In this document: positions 1-12,718 of the stretch, one piece after another | Layout: the number at the start of each line of letters is the position of its first letter | Numbering within the stretch: position 1 is the first letter of the stretch | From: Symsagittifera roscoffensis | Lineage: Eukaryota > Xenacoelomorpha > Acoela > Convolutidae | Assembly (NCBI RefSeq): GCF_963678635.1 | Contig: NC_087069.1 | Location: 3,544,166-3,608,165 of the forward strand | Direction of reading: 5' to 3' | Length of the DNA stretch: 64,000 nt | Notes under the pieces: generated by a model | Database searches by the model: none | Seen by the model: the letters and a program-made list of their open reading frames with translations, nothing else | What the model was told of the DNA's origin: nothing | Position numbers and translations under genes: made by a program

Positions 1-225
1 TTACTGACGCGCTATAAACTACAATTGGGACTACATATCTAGGCATTTAGCTTAGTAGTTATAGGACAGTTTTTAGAGAGGTTACGCTTTAGTGAGTAAA
101 AAGCCGATAGCGACTTCTGACAACGCTTAGACGCATTTACATTCCATGAGAGAGTGGGTGTTACTAAAATTCCTAGATCTTTTTGTTCAATTTCAATTTC
201 TAAGAGATTTCACTTAATTGATATT

Positions 226-1217
226 TCACTTCCAGCTCGTTTTTGAAATTAACGAGAGTACCTTTCCGGTATTTAGACGCATTTGGTTTTTACTACACCA
301 ATTTTCAATTGTGGTAGTGGCATAGTTCATTTCTGTTTGAGTTGTTGCTTTAACCTTAAGATCATCAGCATATCCAAAAGAGTCAATTAGATTCAAGTTA
401 TCTAGTAAGTTGTTTATAAAAAATATGAAAAGTAATGATCCCAATAGAGAACCTTGAGGGACACCACTTGTTACGTAACATATCTTAGACTTTGTTTTGT
501 TTATTCGCACATACTGTTTTTGAAGAAATAAGTAAGAGGCTATTAGTTGAATTGCTTTTCCTCCAAAACCATAACACTTCAATTTATGCATTAAAAGTTG
601 ATGCGGAACGCAGTCCAAAGCTTTTTCAAAATCTAGATAGAGCGCTGTTATAATTTTGATCATTTGGTGATCATAATTTAGGTATGCTTGATGTAAGTAA
701 GCAAGCAGTTGGGTAATTGCTGGACGTTTTGTACGAAAACCATATTGAAAGTTATGAAGATGATGTCGGACTCCTTCATAAATGTAGTCAGATAAAACCT
801 TTTCGAAAATTTTTGAGATGCAGCATAGTAAACTTATCGGTCTGTATCTTTTAATATTGCATTTGTTCCACGTTTCTGGGAATATAACTTTAATTTAAAA
901 AGATTGAAAAATTAGGAGGACTGATTTTGATACTGTTTTTGCTAAGTTTGTGTAGACATGATATCCCAAATTATTTGGACCTGTTGCTTTATTGATGTCT
1001 AGCTCGACCATTTTTTCTCAATGCAGTCTTTATTCAGCTCGATGCGGTTGTATTTTGTTTTTTCAAAGAAACTTAATTCGGCTATTTGTTCCGCTTTCGT
1101 AAATACACTACAGAAGAATTGATTAAACGCATCGCATTTTCCTTTGTCTGTCTCAAGTTCTTTGCCTTCAAGTTTCAATATCGAAGTTAGTCTAGTTGCT
1201 TTTCTTATGCTTCGCAA
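226..1217 (-). pseudogene. LINE reverse-transcriptase relic (3' half of a non-LTR element)
   Basis: The minus strand encodes blocks of a non-LTR reverse transcriptase. Positions 226-663 carry the conserved SGVPQGS motif and the catalytic YADD box (FGYADDLK). Positions 781-850 read RYRPISLLCCISKIF, the motif that opens the fingers of LINE RTs. Positions 999-1217 are the pre-RT linker (a segment with FNQFFCSVFTKA). The blocks are in order but in different frames, so the ORF is broken. The C-terminal part of the RT after the YADD box decays towards position 1. This is the 3' part of the same element type whose ORF1 and endonuclease lie at 12719-13867. The style is Jockey/CR1-like, judged from the motif spelling only. 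Confidence 0.85.
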
Positions 1218-1527
1218 ATAGTTCTGAATTTTAGTAAACTTTCGTGGTGCAAAAATCTCTAATTTGTAGTTTTTCAGATCTTTATCAGCAGAAATTTCTG
1301 TTTTTTCTTCTTAGTTTGTAGTTTTAGATAGAATTTTTGGTTTCGGGCAGGATTGCTGTTTCCGAAGTAAAGTTTTTTTGCGCTTAATAAGGTGGGAGGC
1401 TCGGTGTGATCCAAGGGAGAGTGTGGCTCAATGTTCTGTTACTCTAGGTATACTTTCTTTTAGAATTCTCCAAAGCCAGGTGTACCATTGATCAAGTAAA
1501 AAATCGCAGTTATTAAAGCTAAACGTT
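1218..1527 (-). other. LINE linker between endonuclease and RT, decayed
   Basis: No open frame of useful length is seen. By position this lies between the RT relic below 1217 and the endonuclease relic above 1528 and is probably the decayed inter-domain linker of the same minus-strand LINE. Confidence 0.45.
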
Positions 1528-2779
1528 GTGAAGGGATTATTGATTATTGTAGTGTTGATTGCACTCCAATCTGCTCTTTTGAATGCATATTGTACTTTGT
1601 CATCATTTCTTGTTTCAATTTGCCTTTGGTTCGGATTGATTTCTGTTGTAAAAGCATTGTGATTACTGAGGTTCTGATTTTCTATTGAATAGATTTTATT
1701 AACATTTTCATCAATGAATGAGAAGGGAGTAGGGATGTTTCGCCCTCAGTGATCACAATGCATTTTCAACAGAAATCAATCTGAACCAAAGGCTAATTGT
1801 GAAAAATGATGAAAATGTTTAGGGAGGGGTTGTTGATTAGGAAAATCATCTAAGATTTTTGCTTTTTCAGGTGCCAATATTTGTTCAAAATTGTGATCAA
1901 TTAAGGTTTCAAGGATTAGATCTTCCTCGGGATCATCTGATGCAATTGCTTTCCAGTCAGTTTTCGAAAAAAATTATATCTCCAGTGATCCTTATTTTTT
2001 CACAATTCAAGTCTTTTGCAGTTGCACTAATTTTGGTTAGAAAATCAACTATAGAAAAGGCTGTTGGTCTATGTGGGCTATCTTTTGGTGGGCAATAAAC
2101 ACAGCAAATGAGAGAGGATATATTTTCGAAATCAATTAGTCTCAAAGTAACTTGTTCAACAATTGAGTTTATCGGTACATGTTGATGTTTAAAGATGTTT
2201 CTGATGGCAATTAAGACACCGCCATGTTTCGTCTGGTAATTTTTGGATGGTCGATCACATCTGTATATTTCGAATTCTGGTATGAAAGGGTTTCGAATCT
2301 TACTTCATCAGTCAGCCATGTTTCAGTTAGGCAAAAAGAATCATGTTTATTTGAAAGGCAGGTTGCATTTGCTAAACAAGTTCGCCGTGACATTTTTATT
2401 AAACTTCTTACATTAAAGGTGAGTATTATTGATACCAGTTTTTGTTTTTGGGTTAGTCAGGCTGAATTGTCATCGGATTTTACCTCTACCCAGCCGTTTC
2501 CAGTTTTTCTAATTAATTTTAGATTTCTCAGTCGCAGTTGTGTGCTCTCGAATTTCCGGATTGAATGAGATCACGTCTTGTTTTAAGCATTTCGTTTCCG
2601 ATTTCCTGTTCATCAGGTGTTAGCTCTTGGCTTATGAATGCTTTGTGTTCGTAGCCTTCGACCTTGTATAGAGAAAGAAGGATGCTTCGTTTCTCCCATG
2701 GCGTTGAGACTCTTAGAACTAACGGACGGTTTTTATTTTCCGCTTATTTTCAGAGTCTTCTGAGATCACTTATTGGGCA
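1528..2779 (-). pseudogene. LINE endonuclease and ORF1-tail relic, unit 0 of the array
   Basis: The minus strand reads, from high to low coordinates, the C-terminal part of an ORF1 protein (segment with TPDEQEI near 2600), then an apurinic-type endonuclease: the LTFNVRSL start motif near 2400, SLTETWLTD-like box at 2300, the ICCVYCPP box near 2100, and a region corresponding to the catalytic SDHNAF motif near 1660. Frames are interrupted. Between 1738 and 1835 a copy of the SDHNAF-coding segment is inserted in reverse orientation. This block is the template of the LINE half of each array unit; it ends at CTTGAC (2780), where the first Rab18-derived segment begins. Confidence 0.8.
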
Positions 2780-3787
2780 CTTGACTTCTCTGAGGTCATC
2801 AGAAAATGCTGACTTCAGTGATGGTAAACATTTTTCTAGTTTTCTTGTGGTGAAAACTAGAATTTATATTGTTCCACCTTTCTTTTTTTATTTTCTTGTT
2901 AGTATCTAACGGTGCTATTCCTTCTTTTGAGGGTTTACACTGTGATAACCTATGTTAGGTTCTCATGGAAGGATTTCAAAGTTATTTGATTTTTTCTCTG
3001 ATTTCTGTATTAAAATTCTGATATTACTTTGGTTATTTAATTATGTGAAAAACTGAAATTTTGCGAAGGTAACCTGAATTTGACTTTCACTTGCTTCTTG
3101 GAATTAATTTCAATTTGCTAATAAATAGTTCTTTTTTTTCAGTCCGATTCTATCATCGAATTTCACACTCGTCCGAAGTGTATTTTCCAGTGCGTTTTTC
3201 GTCACAAAATGCCTGTTCCTTTATTTACAAAATTACAATGCTTTTTTTTGAATGGACGAAATGACAAAGTAATAGTGTATTAGTTTCGGCTACCATGATA
3301 ATTTTCGACTTCCTGGCTTATGTCGTTAATATTCGGACAGAATTGTTTCTCGGGTAAGCGCATTTTTTCAGTGAGAGCAATGCATAGTTATTCATGCTAA
3401 TAAATCTCAATCGAGAAATGGAATCCGGAGAAACGCCAATTTCTACTTTGAAACTCCTCATCATTGGAGATAGTGGAGTTGGCAAATCTAGGTCTAGTTT
3501 TTCTAAAAAAAATAACTTTTAATTTCATTTTAAAGCTTTTCTTATGTTGGGTATTTTGTTTATTCTTAAGTTGCTTCTGCGGTTCATAGATGACAATTTT
3601 GACCCAGATCATGCTGCAAAAATTGGAGTTGATATTAAGGTCACAACATTGACAGTGATTGGCAATTCGTCAAAGCTTGCAATATGGGTGAGGTTTAGCT
3701 GTTTAAGCTTTCAATTGGCTGAAACGAGTTGATTGTTTCCCAATTTTGTTGAGACCTTTTCAGCTGGACAAGAAAGGTTTCGCACAC
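2780..3787 (+). pseudogene. Rab18 promoter-exon 1-3 copy A
   Basis: This copies the Rab18 upstream region, exon 1 (3418-3491, P-loop GDSGVGKS intact), exon 2 (3571-3687) and the first bases of exon 3 (near 3764-3787). It cannot make a Rab protein. The exon 2 acceptor TTCTTAG has become TTCTTAAG, which moves the splice point by one base and leads to an in-frame TAG a few codons later. The switch I threonine codon is changed to lysine (AKIGVDI instead of ATIGVDF). The GATACA that encodes the DT of the DTAGQE box is missing, and the sequence runs into LINE after CGCACAC. Confidence 0.88.
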
Positions 3788-4962
3788 AGCAAAACGGTGT
3801 GAAGGGATTATTGATTATTGTAGTGTTGATTGCACTCCAATCTGCTCTTTTGAATGCATATTTTTACTTTGTCATCACTTCTTGTTTCAATTAGCCTTTG
3901 GTTCAGATTGATTTCTATTGTAAAGGCATTGTGATCACTGAGGTTCTTATTTTCCAATGAGAACATTTTGTTAACCTTTTCATCAATGAATGAGAGAATG
4001 ATTAGGGAGGGGTTGTTGACTAGGAAAACATCTAAGCTTTTTGCCTTTTTCAGGTGCCAATATCTGTTCAAAATTGTGATCAGTTAAGTTTTCAAGGATT
4101 AGATCTTCCTCGGGATCATCTGATGCCATTGCTTTCCAGTCAGTTTTCGAAAACAAATATATCTACGTTTATCATTACTTTTTCACAATTGAAGTCTTTT
4201 GCCGTTGCACTAATTTTGGTTAGAAAATCAATTATAGAAAAGGCTGTTGTTCTATGTGGGCTATCTTTTGGTGGGCAATAAACACAGCAAATGAGAGAGG
4301 ATATATTTTCGAAATCATTTAGTCTCAATGTAACTTGTTCAACAATTGAGTATATCGGTACATGTTGATGTTTAAAGATGTTTCTGATGGCAATTAAGAC
4401 ACCGCCATGTTTCGTCTGGTAATTTTTGGATGGTCGATCACATCTGTATATTTCGAATTCTGGTATGAAAGGGTTTCGAATCTTACTTCATCAGTCAGCC
4501 ATGTTTCAGTTAGGCAAAAAGAATCATGTTTATTTGAAAGGCAGGTTGCATTTGCTAAACAAGTTCGCCGTGACATTTTTATTAAACTTCTTACATTAAA
4601 GGTGAGTATTGTTGATACCAGTTTTTGTTTTTGGGTTAGTCAGGCTGAATTGTCATCGGATTTTACCTCTACCCAGCCGTTTCCAGTTTTTCTAATTAAT
4701 TTTAGATTTCTCAGTCGCAGTTGTGTGCTCTCGAATTTCCGGATTGAATGAGATCACGTCTTGTTTTAAGCATTTCGTTTCCGATTTCCTGTTCATCAGG
4801 TGTTAGCTCTTTGCTTATGAATGCTTTGTGTTCGTAGCCTTCGACCTTGTATAGAGAAAGAAGGATGCTTCGTTTCTCCCATGGCGTTGAGACTCTTAGA
4901 ACTAACGGACGGTTTTTATTTTCCGCTTATTTTCAGAGTCTTCTGAGATCACTTATTGGGCA
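3788..4962 (-). pseudogene. LINE endonuclease/ORF1 segment, array unit 1
   Basis: Minus-strand endonuclease and ORF1-tail sequence. The SDHNAF motif is at about 3935, ICCVYCPP at about 4280 and the ORF1 TPDEQEI-like segment at about 4790. The inverted SDHNAF insertion of unit 0 is absent here. Frames are interrupted between ORF1 and the endonuclease. Confidence 0.82.
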
Positions 4963-5970
4963 CTTGACTTCTCTGAGGTCATCAGAAAATGCTGACTTCA
5001 GTGATGGTAAACATTTTTCTAGTTTTCTTGTGGTGAAAACTAGAATTTATATTGTTCCACCTTTCTTTTTTTATTTTCTTGTTAGTATCTAACGGTGCTA
5101 TTCCTTCTTTTGAGGGTTTACACTGTGATAACCTATGTTAGGTTCTCATGGAAGGATTTCAAAGTTATTTGATTTTTTCTCTGATTTCTGTATTAAAATT
5201 CTGATATTACTTTGGTTATTTAATTATGTGAAAAACTGAAATTTTGCGAAGGTAACCTGAATTTGACTTTCACTTGCTTCTTGGAATTAATTTCAATTTG
5301 CTAATAAATAGTTCTTTTTTTTCAGTCCGATTCTATCATCGAATTTCACACTCGTCCGAAGTGTATTTTCCAGTGCGTTTTTCGTCACAAAATGCCTGTT
5401 CCTTTATTTACAAAATTACAATGCTTTTTTTTGAATGGACGAAATGACAAAGTAATAGTGTATTAGTTTCGGCTACCATGATAATTTTCGACTTCCTGGC
5501 TTATGTCGTTAATATTCGGACAGAATTGTTTCTCGGGTAAGCGCATTTTTTCAGTGAGAGCAATGCATAGTTATTCATGCTAATAAATCTCAATCGAGAA
5601 ATGGAATCCGGAGAAAGGCCAATTTCTACTTTGAAACTCCTCATCATTGGAGATAGTGGAGTTGGCAAATCTAGGTCTAGTTTTTCTAAAAAAAATAACT
5701 TTTAATTTCATTTTAAAGCTTTTCTTATGTTGGGTATTTTGTTTATTCTTAAGTTGCTTCTGCGGTTCATAGATGACAATTTTGACCCAGATCATGCTGC
5801 AAAAATTGGAGTTGATATTAAGGTCACAACATTGACAGTGATTGGCAATTCGTCAAAGCTTGCAATATGGGTGAGGTTTAGCTGTTTAAGCTTTCAATTG
5901 GCTGAAACGAGTTGATTGTTTCCCAATTTTGTTGAGACCTTTTCAGCTGGACAAGAAAGGTTTCGCACAC
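4963..5970 (+). pseudogene. Rab18 promoter-exon 1-3 copy B
   Basis: Near-identical to copy A at an offset of 2,183 bp, with exon 1 at 5601-5674 and exon 2 at about 5754-5870. It shares the shifted exon 2 acceptor, the Thr-to-Lys change in switch I and the missing GATACA. A C-to-G change in exon 1 (GAAAGG for GAAACG) also alters the Thr-Pro codons. Confidence 0.87.
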
Positions 5971-7145
5971 AGCAAAACGGTGTGAAGGGATTATTGATTA
6001 TTGTAGTGTTGATTGCACTCCAATCTGCTCTTTTGAATGCATATTTTTACTTTGTCATCACTTCTTGTTTCAATTAGCCTTTGGTTCAGATTGATTTCTA
6101 TTGTAAAGGCATTGTGATCACTGAGGTTCTTATTTTCCAATGAGAACATTTTGTTAACCTTTTCATCAATGAATGAGAGAATGATTAGGGAGGGGTTGTT
6201 GACTAGGAAAACATCTAAGCTTTTTGCCTTTTTCAGGTGCCAATATCTGTTCAAAATTGTGATCAGTTAAGTTTTCAAGGATTAGATCTTCCTCGGGATC
6301 ATCTGATGCCATTGCTTTCCAGTCAGTTTTCGAAAAAAAATATATCTACGTTTATCATTACTTTTTCACAATTGAAGTCTTTTGCCGTTGCACTAATTTT
6401 GGTTAGAAAATCAATTATAGAAAAGGCTGTTGTTCTATGTGGGCTATCTTTTGGTGGGCAATAAACACAGCAAATGAGAGAGGATATATTTTCGAAATCA
6501 ATTAGTCTCAATGTAACTTGTTCAACAATTGAGTATATCGGTACATGTTGATGTTTAAAGATGTTTCTAATGGCAATTAAGACACCGCCATGTTTCGTCT
6601 GGTAATTTTTGGATGGTCGATCACATCTGTATATTTCGAATTCTGGTATGAAAGGGTTTCGAATCTTACTTCATTAGTCAGCCATGTTTCAGTTAGGCAA
6701 AAAGAATCATGTTTATTTGAAAGGCAGGTTGCATTTGCTAAACAAGTTCGCCGTGACATTTTTATTAAACTTCTTACATTAAAGGTGAGTTTTGTTGATA
6801 CCAGTTTTTGTTTTTGGGTTAGTCAGGCTGAATTGTCATCGGATTTTACCTCTACCCAGCCGTTTCCAGTTTTTCTAATTAATTTTAGATTTCTCAGTCG
6901 CAGTTGTGTGCTCTCGAATTTCCGGATTGAATGAGATCACGTCTTGTTTTAAGCATTTCGTTTCCGATTTCCTGTTCATCAGGTGTTAGCTCTTTGCTTA
7001 TGAATGCTTTGTGTTCGTAGCCTTCGACCTTGTATAGAGAAAGAAGGATGCTTCGTTTCTCCCATGGCGTTGAGACTCTTAGAACTAACGGACGGTTTTT
7101 ATTTTCCGCTTATTTTCAGAGTCTTCTGAGATCACTTATTGGGCA
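5971..7145 (-). pseudogene. LINE endonuclease/ORF1 segment, array unit 2
   Basis: This is the LINE half of the second unit, collinear with 3788-4962. It carries the SDHNAF motif near 6120, the CVYCPP box near 6460 and the ORF1 tail above 6940. Only scattered substitutions separate it from unit 1. Confidence 0.82.
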
Positions 7146-8153
7146 CTTGACTTCTCTGAGGTCATCAGAAAATGCTGACTTCAGTGATGGTAAACATTTT
7201 TCTAGTTTTCTTGTGGTGAAAACTAGAATTTATATTGTTCCACCTTTCTTTTTTTATTTTCTTGTTAGTATCTAACGGTGCTATTCCTTCTTTTGAGGGT
7301 TTACACTGTGATAACCTATGTTAGGTTCTCATGGAAGGATTTCAAAGTTATTTGATTTTTTCTCTGATTTCTGTATTAAAATTCTGATATTACTTTGGTT
7401 ATTTAATTATGTGAAAAACTGAAATTTTGCGAAGGTAACCTGAATTTGACTTTCACTTGCTTCTTGGAATTAATTTCAATTTGCTAATAAATAGTTCTTT
7501 TTTTTCAGTCCGATTCTATCATCGAATTTCACACTCGTCCGAAGTGTATTTTCCAGTGCGTTTTTCGTCACAAAATGCCTGTTCCTTTATTTACAAAATT
7601 ACAATGCTTTTTTTTGAATGGACGAAATGACAAAGTAATAGTGTATTAGTTTCGGCTACCATGATAATTTTCGACTTCCTGGCTTATGTCGTTAATATTC
7701 GGACAGAATTGTTTCTCGGGTAAGCGCATTTTTTCAGTGAGAGCAATGCATAGTTATTCATGCTAACAAATCTCAATCGAGAAATGGAATCCGGAGAAAC
7801 GCCAATTTCTACTTTGAAACTCCTCATCATTGGAGATAGTGGAGTTGGCAAATCTAGGTCTAGTTTTTCTAAAAAAAATAACTTTTAATTTCATTTTAAA
7901 GCTTTTCTTATGTTGGGTATTTTCTTTATTCTTAAGTTGCTTCTGCGGTTCATAGATGACAATTTTGACCCAGATCATGCTGCAAAAATTGGAGTTGATA
8001 TTATGGTCACAACATTGACAGTGATTGGCAATTCGTCAAAGCTTGCAATATGGGTGAGGTTTAGCTGTTTAAGCTTTCAATTGGCTGAAACGAGTTGATT
8101 GTTTCCCAATTTTGTTGAGACCTTTTCAGCTGGACAAGAAAGGTTTCGCACAC
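7146..8153 (+). pseudogene. Rab18 promoter-exon 1-3 copy C
   Basis: Third near-identical copy, with exon 1 at 7784-7857 and exon 2 at about 7937-8053. It has the same disabling lesions as copies A and B, plus a Lys-to-Met change after switch I (GVDIMV). Confidence 0.87.
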
Positions 8154-9310
8154 AGCAAAACGGTGTGAAGGGATTATTGCACTCCAATCTGCTCTTTTGA
8201 ATGCATATTTTTACTTTGTCATCACTTCTTGTTTCAATTAGCCTTTGGTTCAGATTGATTTCTATTGTAAAGGCATTGTGATCACTGAGGTTCTTATTTT
8301 CCAATGAGAACATTTTGTTAACCTTTTCATCAATGAATGAGAGAATGATTAGGGAGGGGTTGTTGACTAGGAAAACATCTAAGCTTTTTGCCTTTTTCAG
8401 GTGCCAATATCTGTTCAAAATTGTGATCAGTTAAGTTTTCAAGGATTAGATCTTCCTCGGGATCATCTGATGCCATTGCTTTCCAGTCAGTTTTCGAAAA
8501 AATATATATCTACGTTTATCATTACTTTTTCACAATTGAAGTCTTTTGCCGTTGCACTAATTTTGGTTAGAAAATCAATTATAGAAAAGGCTGTTGTTCT
8601 ATGTGGGCTATCTTTTGGTGGGCAATAAACACAGCAAATGAGAGAGGATATATTTTCGAAATCAATTAGTCTCAATGTAACTTGTTCAACAATTGAGTAT
8701 ATCGGTTCATGTTGATGTTTAAAGATGTTTCTGATGGCAATTAAGACACCGCCATGTTTCGTCTGGTAATTTTTGGATGGACGATCACATCAGTTTTTAT
8801 TTCGAATTCTGGTATGAAAGGGTTTCGGATCTTACTTCATCAGTCATCCATGTTTCACTTAGGCATAAAGTATCATGTTTATTTGAAAGACAGTTTGCAT
8901 TTGCTAAACAAGTTCGCCGTGACATTTCTATTAAACTTCATACAATAAAGGTGAGTATTGTTGATACCAGTTTTTGTTTTTGTGTTAGTCAGGCTGAATT
9001 GTCATCGGGTTTTACCTCTACCCAGCCGTTTTCAGTTTTTCTAATTAATTTTAGTTTTCTCAGTCGCAGTTTTGTGCTCTCGAATTTTCCGGATTGAATG
9101 AGATCACGTCTTGTTTTAAGCTTGTTGTTTCCGATTTCCTGTTCATCATATGTTAGCCCTTTGCTTATGAATGCTTTGTGTTCGTAGCCTTCGAGCTTGT
9201 ATAGAGAAAGAAGGATTCTTTGTTTCTCCCATGGCGTAGAGACTCATAGAACTAACGGACGGTTTTTTTTCCGCTTATTTTCAGAGTCTTCTGAGATCAC
9301 TTATTGGGCA
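8154..9310 (-). pseudogene. LINE endonuclease/ORF1 segment, array unit 3
   Basis: Collinear with the other LINE segments but missing about 19 bp near 8180, which accounts for the shorter period. From about 8700 onward it resembles unit 4 more than units 1-2 (for example ACGATCACATCAG instead of TCGATCACATCTG). It is therefore a transition point between two sub-families of units. Confidence 0.8.
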
Positions 9311-10065
9311 CTTGACTTCTCTGAAGTCATCAGAAAATGCTGACTTCAGTGATGGTAAACATTTTTCTAGTTTTTTTGTGGTGAAAACTAGAATTTATAT
9401 TGTTCCACTTTTCTTTTTATATTATCTTGTTTGTATCCAACGGTGCTATTTTTTCTTTTGAGGGTTTACACTGTGATAACCTATGGTAAGCTCTCATGGA
9501 AGGATTTAAAAGTTATTTGATTTTTTCTCTGATTTCTGTATTGATAATCTGATATTAATTTGGTTATTTAATTATGTGAAAAACTGAAATTTTGTGAAGG
9601 TAACCTGAATTTGACTTTGACTTGCTTCTTGGAATCACTTTCAATTTGCTAATAAATAGTTCTTTTTTTTTCAGTCCGATTCTATCATCGATTTTCACAC
9701 TCGTTCGAAGTGTATTTTCCAGTGCGTTTTTCGTCACAAAATGCATGTTCCCTTATTTACTAAATTACAATGTTTTTTTTTGAATGGACGAAATGACAAA
9801 GTAATAGTGTAGTAGTTTCGGCTACCATGATAATTTTTGACTTCCTGTCTTATGTCGTTAATCTTCGGACAGAATTTTTTCTCGGGTATGCTGCAATAAT
9901 TGGAGTTGATTTTAAGGTCACAACATTGACAATGAACGGCAATTCGTCAAAGCTTGCAATATGGGTGAGGTTTAGCTGTTTAAGCTTTCAATTGGCTGAA
10001 ACGAGTTGATTGTTTCCCAATTTTGTTGAGGCCTTTTCAGCTGGACCAGAATGTTTTCGCACACA
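9311..10065 (+). pseudogene. Rab18 copy D, exon 1 deleted
   Basis: The upstream region is present, but a deletion near 9885 joins it directly to mid-exon 2 (TATGCTGCAATAATTGGAG). Exon 1, intron 1 and the first part of exon 2 are therefore lost. The remaining exon 2 has isoleucine at the switch I threonine. The exon 3 stub (near 10040-10065) is also diverged. Confidence 0.82.
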
Positions 10066-11328
10066 GCAAAACGGTGTGAAGTGATTATTGATTATTTTAG
10101 TGTTGGTTGCACTCCAATCTGCTCTTTTGAATGCATATTTTACTGTGTCATCACTTCTTGTTTCAATTCGCCTTTGGTTCAGATTGATTTCTGTTGTAAA
10201 GGCATTGTGATTACTGAGGTTCTTATTTTCTATTGAATACTTTTTATTAACATTTTCATCAATGAATGAGTAGGGAGTAGGGATGTTTCGACCTCAGTGA
10301 TCACAATGCCTGTACAACAGAAATCAATCTGAACCAAAGGCTAATTGTGAAAACTGATGAAAATGTTTAGAGAGGGGTTGTTGACTAGGAAAACATCTAA
10401 GCTTTTGCTTTTTCAGGTGCCAATAATTGTTCAAAATTGTGATCAATTAAGGTTTCAAGGATTAGATCTTCCTCGGGATCATCTGATGCCATTGCTTTCC
10501 AGTCAGTTTTCGAAAAAATATATATCTACGTTTATCATTATTTTTTCACAATTGAAGTCTTTTGCCGTTGCACTAATTTTGGTTAGAAAATCAATTATAG
10601 AAAAGGCTGTTGTTCTATGTGGGCTATCTTTTGGTGGGCAATAAACACAGCAAATGAGAGAGGATATATTTTCGAAATCAATTAGTCTCAATGTAACTTG
10701 TTCAACAATTGAGTATATCGGTTCATGTTGATGTTTAAAGATGTTTCTGATGGCAATTAAGACACCGCCATGTTTCGTCTGGTAATTTTTGGATGGACGA
10801 TCACATCAGTTTTTATTTCGAATTCTGGTATGAAAGGGTTTCGGATCTTACTTCATCAGTCATCCATGTTTCACTTAGGCATAAAGTATCATGTTTATTT
10901 GAAAGACAGTTTGCATTTGCTAAACAAGTTCGCCGTGACATTTCTATTAAACTTCATACAATAAAGGTGAGTATTGTTGATACCAGTTTTTGTTTTTGTG
11001 TTAGTCAGGCTGAATTGTCATCGGGTTTTACCTCTACCCAGCCGTTTTCAGTTTTTCTAATTAATTTTAGTTTTCTCAGTCGCAGTTTTGTGCTCTCGAA
11101 TTTTCCGGATTGAATGAGATCACGTCTTGTTTTAAGCTTGTTGTTTCCGATTTCCTGTTCATCATATGTTAGCCCTTTGCTTATGAATGCTTTGTGTTCG
11201 TAGCCTTCGACCTTGTATAGAGAAAGAAGGATTCTTCGTTTCTCCCACGGCGTAGAGACTCTTAGAACTAATGGACGGTTTTTATTTTCCGCTTTTTTTC
11301 AGAGTTTTCTGAGATCACTTATTGGGCA
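10066..11328 (-). pseudogene. LINE endonuclease/ORF1 segment, array unit 4, with inverted insert
   Basis: LINE half of unit 4. Between about 10270 and 10365 it carries the same inverted copy of the SDHNAF-coding segment seen in unit 0 (1738-1835), now readable on the + strand as LSDHNA, next to the normal minus-strand version near 10190-10240. The ORF1 tail reaches the junction at 11329. Confidence 0.8.
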
Positions 11329-12328
11329 CTTGACTTCTCTGAGGTCATCAGAAAATGCTGACTTCAGTGGTGGTAAACATTTTTCTAGTTTTCTTGTGGT
11401 GAAAACAAGAATTTATATTGTTCCACATTTCTTTTTATATTATCTTGTCAGTATCCAACGGTTTTTTTTTGAGGGTTTACACTGTGATAACCTATGGTAA
11501 CCTCTCATGGAAGGATTTCAAAGTTATTTGATTTTTTCTCTGATTTCTGTATTAATAATCTGATATTACTTTAGTTATTCAATTATGTGAAAAACTGAAA
11601 TTTTGTGAAGGTAACCTGAATTTGACTTTGACTTGCTTCTTGGAGTTACTTTCAATTTGCTAATAAATAGTTCTTTTTTGTTCAGTCCGATTCTGTCATC
11701 GAATTTCACACTCGTCGGAAGTGTATTTTCTAGTGCGTTTTTCGTCACAAAATGCCTGTTCCCTTATTTATTAAATTACAATGTTTTTTTTTGAATGGAC
11801 GAAATGACAAAGTAATAGTGTAGTAGTTTCGGCTACCATGATAATTTTTGACTTCCTGGCTTATGTCGTTACTCTTCGGACATAATTGTTTCTCTTGTAA
11901 GCGCATTTTTTCAGTGAGAGCAATGCATAGTTATTCAAACTATTAAATCTCAATCGAGATATGGAATCCGGAGAAACGCCAATTTCTACTTTGAAACTCC
12001 TCATCATTAGAGATAGTGGAGTTGGCAAATCTAGGTCTGTTTTTTACGAAAAAATAGCTTTTCATTTCATTTTAATGCTTTTCTTATGTTAATATTTTGT
12101 TTATTCTTAGTTTGTTTTTGCGGTTCACAGATGACAATTTTGACCCAGATCTTGCTGCAATAATTGGAGTTGATTTTAAGGTTACAACATTGACAGTGAA
12201 CGGCAATTCGTCAAAGCTTGCAATATGGGTGAGGTTTAGCTGTTTGAGCTTTCAATTGGCTGAAACGAGTTGATTGCTTCCCAATTTTGTTGAGACCTTT
12301 TCAGCTGGACAAGAAAGGTTTCGCACAC
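11329..12328 (+). pseudogene. Rab18 promoter-exon 1-3 copy E, closest to the parent
   Basis: Exon 1 is at 11961-12034 and exon 2 at 12111-12228. Exon 2 keeps the parental acceptor TTCTTAG and an open 118-nt frame. However, the P-loop codes IIRDSGVGKS instead of IIGDSGVGKS, the switch I threonine is isoleucine (AIIGVDF), and the exon 3 stub lacks GATACA and ends at CGCACAC. It is still a pseudogene but probably reflects the oldest or least altered capture. Confidence 0.85.
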
Positions 12329-12718
12329 AGCAAAACGGTGTGAATGGATTATTGATTATTGTAGTGTTGATTGCACTCCAATCTGCTCTTTTGAATGCAT
12401 ATTTTACTTTGTCATCACTTCTTGTTTCAATTAGCCTTTGGTTCAGATTGATTTCTGTTGTAAAGGCATTGTGATCACTGAGGTTTCTTATTTTCCAATG
12501 AATACATTTTATTAACTTTTTCATCAATGAATGAGTTAATGATTAGGGAGGGGTTGTTGACTAGAAAAACATCTAAGGTTTTTGCTTTTTCAGGTGCCAA
12601 TAACTGTTCAAAATTGTGATCAATTAAGGTTTCAAGGATTCAAGGGTTAGATCTTCCTCGGGATCATCTGGTGCCATTGCTTTCCAGTCAGTTTTCGAAA
12701 AATTTATTTCTCCAGTTA
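12329..12718 (-). pseudogene. LINE endonuclease C-terminal segment next to copy E
   Basis: The minus strand encodes the endonuclease region around the catalytic SDH (LSDHNAFTTEINLNQ near 12440-12490), in a frame different from the upstream ORF1-endonuclease fusion. It links the array to the native LINE. Confidence 0.78.

Noticed and set aside
2224-2568. 114-codon + strand ORF repeated in array units
   Set aside because: Repeated because the unit is repeated; it is antisense to LINE ORF1/endonuclease and has no motif.
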